This document shows positions 61,691-64,000 of a DNA stretch of 64,000 nucleotides, in pieces. Under the pieces are notes generated by a model that ran no database searches, was not told the DNA's origin, and saw nothing but the letters and a program-made list of their open reading frames with translations. The stretch's first letter is position 1. Each line of letters begins with the position of its first letter. The stretch comes from Luteolibacter ambystomatis (GTDB taxonomy: Bacteria > Verrucomicrobiota > Verrucomicrobiia > Verrucomicrobiales > Akkermansiaceae): positions 3,669,754 through 3,733,753 of the forward strand of contig NZ_CP073100.1 of assembly GCF_018137965.1 (NCBI RefSeq), given 5' to 3'. The translations under genes were made by a program, and so were the position numbers.

Positions 61691-62551
61691 TCAACGGCAT
61701 TCACGGACGTATTCCCGCAGTGCATCTTGCCACGCCCGTGTCGGTCTATCTAGCAGAGCGGCGAGTTTGTTAGTGGCCATCGCCGTATGCCGCGGGCGGG
61801 GCGCGCGAAAGGCCGCAACGGAGTCGAGCATGGTGGCTTCGATGACTGGCTTGGAGGACAGGCGACCTTGCCGGACCAGTTCGTCCACGATCACTTCCGC
61901 CATATCATGCCAGCTCGCGGGCTCGCCGGATTGGCAGGCGTGGATCACCCCCTCTGTCCGATTCTTCACCAGGTCCCCCACCCATTCCGAAAGATCCCGT
62001 GTGAATGTCGGCAGGGACCATTTGTCCCCGATGGCGGAGACGGGTCGCCCTTCCAAAGCGGCCCTCATGATGGAGTCGGTGAAGGACGGCTTCTCCGGAC
62101 CGAAAACCCAGGAAACCCGGACCACGCAAGCGCCCGGATGAACGAGCACCGCCAGCTCTCCCTCTCGTTTCGTCCTGCCATAGACGGACAGAGGACGCGG
62201 TTCGTCCTCCTCGGTGCGCAAGCCCGGTTCTTCTCCGGAAAACACATAGTCGGTGCTGAAGTGAATGAAATGCACGCCCCGGTGCTGCGCCCACTCGACC
62301 AGTTCGCCGGGCGCTTCGGCATTCAGCCGGTGGGCGAGTACGGGATCATCCTCGCTGGCTTCCAATCCGGTGAGTCCCGCCGGGTTCAGAAAAACGTCGC
62401 AGTCCAGCCCCTCCAGTGCCGCTGCCATCCGTGCGGGATCAGCCAGGTCGAATTCGCGGCGTGGCAGACCGATCACCTCATGGTCCTGCTGGAAATAGCG
62501 CGCCAATGCCGCACCTACGCGCCCGGTTGTTCCTGTCACCGCCACTTTCAC
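61691..62551 (-). CDS. rfbD: dTDP-4-dehydrorhamnose reductase (RmlD)-like SDR protein
   Basis: The 286-aa extended SDR begins at GTG 62551 with VAVTGTTGRVGAALARYF (TGxxGxxG). It has FLNPAGLTGLEASE (N-P-A in place of the usual NCAAYT-VDKAE) and FSTDYVFSGEE. The catalytic VYGRTKREGE (YxxxK) and LVHPGACVVRVSWVFGP complete an RmlD-like pattern. In the dTDP-L-rhamnose pathway RmlD performs the last reduction. The variant NPAGLTGLEASE stretch leaves open a related sugar-nucleotide reductase. It is divergent from the rmlB-like gene, separated by 82 bp. Confidence 0.8.
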   Translation of the reverse strand: MKVAVTGTTGRVGAALARYFQQDHEVIGLPRREFDLADPARMAAALEGLDCDVFLNPAGLTGLEASEDDPVLAHRLNAEAPGELVEWAQHRGVHFIHFSTDYVFSGEEPGLRTEEDEPRPLSVYGRTKREGELAVLVHPGACVVRVSWVFGPEKPSFTDSIMRAALEGRPVSAIGDKWSLPTFTRDLSEWVGDLVKNRTEGVIHACQSGEPASWHDMAEVIVDELVRQGRLSSKPVIEATMLDSVAAFRAPRPRHTAMATNKLAALLDRPTRAWQDALREYVRECR

Positions 62552-62633
62552 GACCGGAAGCCAAGCCGTTCCCGCGTGACCGTGCCAGCCAGCACTTGCC
62601 GAACCGGCGGCTTTTCCACGATAGTCGTCCACC

Positions 62634-63593
62634 GTGCCACGTGATCTCACCCGACCGCTCGTGACCGGCGGTGCCGGCTTCATCGGCTCCGCCCTCGTCC
62701 GGCTGCTGCTCGCCAGACCGGAGGTGGAACGCGTGGTGGTGCTCGACAAGCTCACCTACGCCGGGTCAATGGAGCGCCTTCCGGAAAACGGTCGCCATCC
62801 GCGCATCACCTTCATCCGCGACGACGTGGCGGACCGGGAAACATTGGTCCACCTGCTCGATTTCCATGGCATCACCGGCGTGCTTCATCTCGCTGCCGAG
62901 TCGCACGTGGACCGCTCGATCGAGCGTCCGGACGATTTCATCACCACCAACATCCTGGGCACCGCCTGCCTGCTGGATGTATGCCGTCATGCGGGCATTC
63001 CGCTGCTCCATTGCTCGACGGACGAGGTCTATGGCTCGATCACCGCCGGCTTGTTCACCGAAGAATCCCCGCTGAAGCCCTCGTCACCCTACTCGGCCTC
63101 GAAAACCTCCGCCGACCTCCTCTGCCTCGCTGCGGCCACCACCTACGGCCAGGACGTGGTGATCACCCGCGGCACCAACAACTACGGCCCGCGCCAGCAC
63201 CCGGAAAAACTCATCCCGCGCATGATCCAATGCGCGCTACGGGACGAACCATTGCCGGTCTATGGCAGTGGCCTGCAGGTCCGCGACTGGATGCACGCGG
63301 ACGACCACGGCAGCGGCATCATCGCGGCCTACCTCAAGGGCACGCCCGCAAATGCCTACAATCTCGGTGCCCGTTGCGAACGTGCGAATCTCGATCTGGT
63401 GCGGATGATCCTCGCGATCCTCGGAAAACCGGAATCATTGATCCGCCATGTCACCGACCGCCCGGGGCACGACCTGCGTTACGCGGTCGATCCTTCCAAG
63501 GCGGAGCGGGAACTTGGCTGGATGCCGCGCGCGGTCTTCGAACGGGACTTCACCGCCACCGTTCATCAGCTCGCGCGGGAACTCAAGGGGTAG
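62634..63593 (+). CDS. rfbB: dTDP-glucose 4,6-dehydratase (RmlB)-like
   Basis: The 319-aa extended SDR shows VTGGAGFIGSALV (residues 10-22), VVLDKLTYAGSMERL, the RmlB signature HLAAESHVDRSIERPDDFITTNILGT, the catalytic FSTDEVYG-type CSTDEVYG and PYSASKTSADLLC (YxxxK), then RGTNNYGPRQHPEKLIPRMI and RDWMHADDH. It is shorter than typical RmlB (about 350 aa). The start is GTG 62634. Its stop is embedded in a hairpin (63585-63616). It pairs divergently with the RmlD-like gene; dTDP-4-keto-6-deoxyglucose production is the expected reaction. Confidence 0.9.
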   Translation: MPRDLTRPLVTGGAGFIGSALVRLLLARPEVERVVVLDKLTYAGSMERLPENGRHPRITFIRDDVADRETLVHLLDFHGITGVLHLAAESHVDRSIERPDDFITTNILGTACLLDVCRHAGIPLLHCSTDEVYGSITAGLFTEESPLKPSSPYSASKTSADLLCLAAATTYGQDVVITRGTNNYGPRQHPEKLIPRMIQCALRDEPLPVYGSGLQVRDWMHADDHGSGIIAAYLKGTPANAYNLGARCERANLDLVRMILAILGKPESLIRHVTDRPGHDLRYAVDPSKAERELGWMPRAVFERDFTATVHQLARELKG

Positions 63594-63648
63594 GGACATT
63601 CCTGCCCCTACCCCTTTCAGAAACCAAGAAGCAAGGAGTGTCCTTGCT
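63585..63648. repeat. Tandem hairpins of the GGACAxTCCT palindrome family
   Basis: The first hairpin (63585-63616) pairs AAGGGGTAGGG with CCCTACCCCTT around a core GGACATTCCT-like loop and overlaps the rmlB stop. The second (63630-63648) is AGCAAGGA/TCCTTGCT. Read on the minus strand it contains AAGGACACTCCTT, resembling the core of the first and of the element at 19693-19794. They lie between convergent genes. Confidence 0.65.
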
Positions 63649-63659
63649 CCCTGTGGCCC

Positions 63660-64000
63660 TCAGATCTCGTCGTGCAGGTTCTGCTTCACGCGGCGCCGCT
63701 CGGCGCGGTGGCCGATCTGCCGGATCTGCTTGGGAGTGAGCTCCTCATCCTTGTCATGGCGGGACAACGAGGCCCCGGCCATGATGCAGCCGAGCGGTCG
63801 GATTTCCCCGATGACTTCGGCGAGGCCGAATTCCCGGATCTGTTCCTTCACCTGGCGGGCGTTCTTGTAGGCGACCGGTGTCTCGCTGAGGTCCGGCTTG
63901 CCGGTGAACCAACGGACGTCGATGCCTTCCGTACTGCGGCGGATGACCTCGGCACGGTGTTCGTGGCCCGGGTATTTCCGCTTCAGCGCGGTTCGGGACA
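63660..64000 (-). CDS. rtcB: RtcB-like RNA ligase, C-terminal part (partial)
   Basis: Only the last ~112 codons are inside the window; the gene begins beyond 64000. The visible phrase TGKPDLSETPVAYKNARQVKEQIREFGLAEVIGEIRPLGCIMAG matches the C-terminal region of RtcB ligases, where a DE-x-P-x-AYK segment precedes helices and the domain ends near PLxxxMG. An extra Arg/Lys/Glu-rich tail of about 35 residues (DKDEELTPKQIRQIGHRAERRRVKQNL) follows, which classical RtcB lacks. RtcB joins RNA 3'-phosphate or 2',3'-cyclic phosphate ends to 5'-OH ends. The assignment rests on this fragment only. Confidence 0.7.
   Translation of the reverse strand, partial: SRTALKRKYPGHEHRAEVIRRSTEGIDVRWFTGKPDLSETPVAYKNARQVKEQIREFGLAEVIGEIRPLGCIMAGASLSRHDKDEELTPKQIRQIGHRAERRRVKQNLHDEI

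Overview
The window is a high-GC chromosomal segment that most likely comes from a member of Verrucomicrobiota (Verrucomicrobiales; Luteolibacter- or Haloferula-like). The placement is inferred from family content: PEP-CTERM proteins ending in VPEPSAALLGGL...LLRR, a paired DUF1501 and DUF1549/DUF1553 (PSD1-type) gene set, several sulfatases, a GH106-type glycosidase, and few recognisable Shine-Dalgarno sequences. No 16S gene is present, so this is not proof. I see no insertion sequence, prophage, CRISPR array, origin or recognisable transcription factor.

Layout. 1-2126 (-) is the start of a large AsmA/TamB-like membrane-anchored protein, cut by the window edge. 2454-6475 (+) holds pyruvate phosphate dikinase with Lys/Ala-rich tails at both ends, then a secreted CGWC thioredoxin-like protein. 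6545-10821 holds two secreted sulfatases (-) around a small 2Fe-2S ferredoxin-like gene (+). 10892-17242 (-) is a five-gene run: ABC ATPase, ABC permease, mdoG, an unknown C-tail-anchored protein, and mdoH (osmoregulated periplasmic glucan synthesis). 17376-20770 holds a lipoprotein MsrA, a PEP-CTERM protein, a NUDIX-like protein and a DUF1460 amidase-like protein. 20928-28135 holds a GH106-type glycoside hydrolase, a repeat-rich spacer, and the DUF1501 plus DUF1549/DUF1553 pair.

28237-36199 holds a YegP-like protein (-) and a tightly overlapping + strand operon: M42 aminopeptidase, a 652-aa unknown secreted protein, MoxR ATPase, DUF58 protein and a TgpA-like transglutaminase. 36502-40028 (+) holds ilvC, an FHS-like MFS transporter and a small DUF4431-like secreted protein. 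40047-44326 (-) holds pcm, two small unknown genes, tRNA-Val, argJ and argC, followed by tRNA-Pro (+). 44712-49668 holds a small secreted unknown, an NDH-2-like oxidoreductase with a C-terminal cNMP-like domain, a DUF4394-like PEP-CTERM protein and a PhoX-like protein.

49754-57090 (+) is the most unusual cluster: three consecutive SPFH (HflK/HflC-like) genes, a P1B-type ATPase whose membrane metal motif reads IPC instead of CPC, and two unknown membrane-anchored proteins, most of them with overlapping or near-abutting ends. The window closes with an alpha/beta hydrolase, a second CGWC thioredoxin paralogue, avtA, a peroxiredoxin, an SH3-like lipoprotein, divergent rmlD-like and rmlB-like genes, and the C-terminal end of an RtcB-like protein (-).

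Taken together, the genes suit an envelope-rich heterotroph. It removes sulfate from and cleaves polysaccharides outside the cytoplasm, takes up sugars, and runs pyruvate-PEP interconversion and Arg/branched-chain amino acid synthesis. Two families of dispersed intergenic palindromes and a recurrent TTG-N16-TA promoter pattern are also visible.
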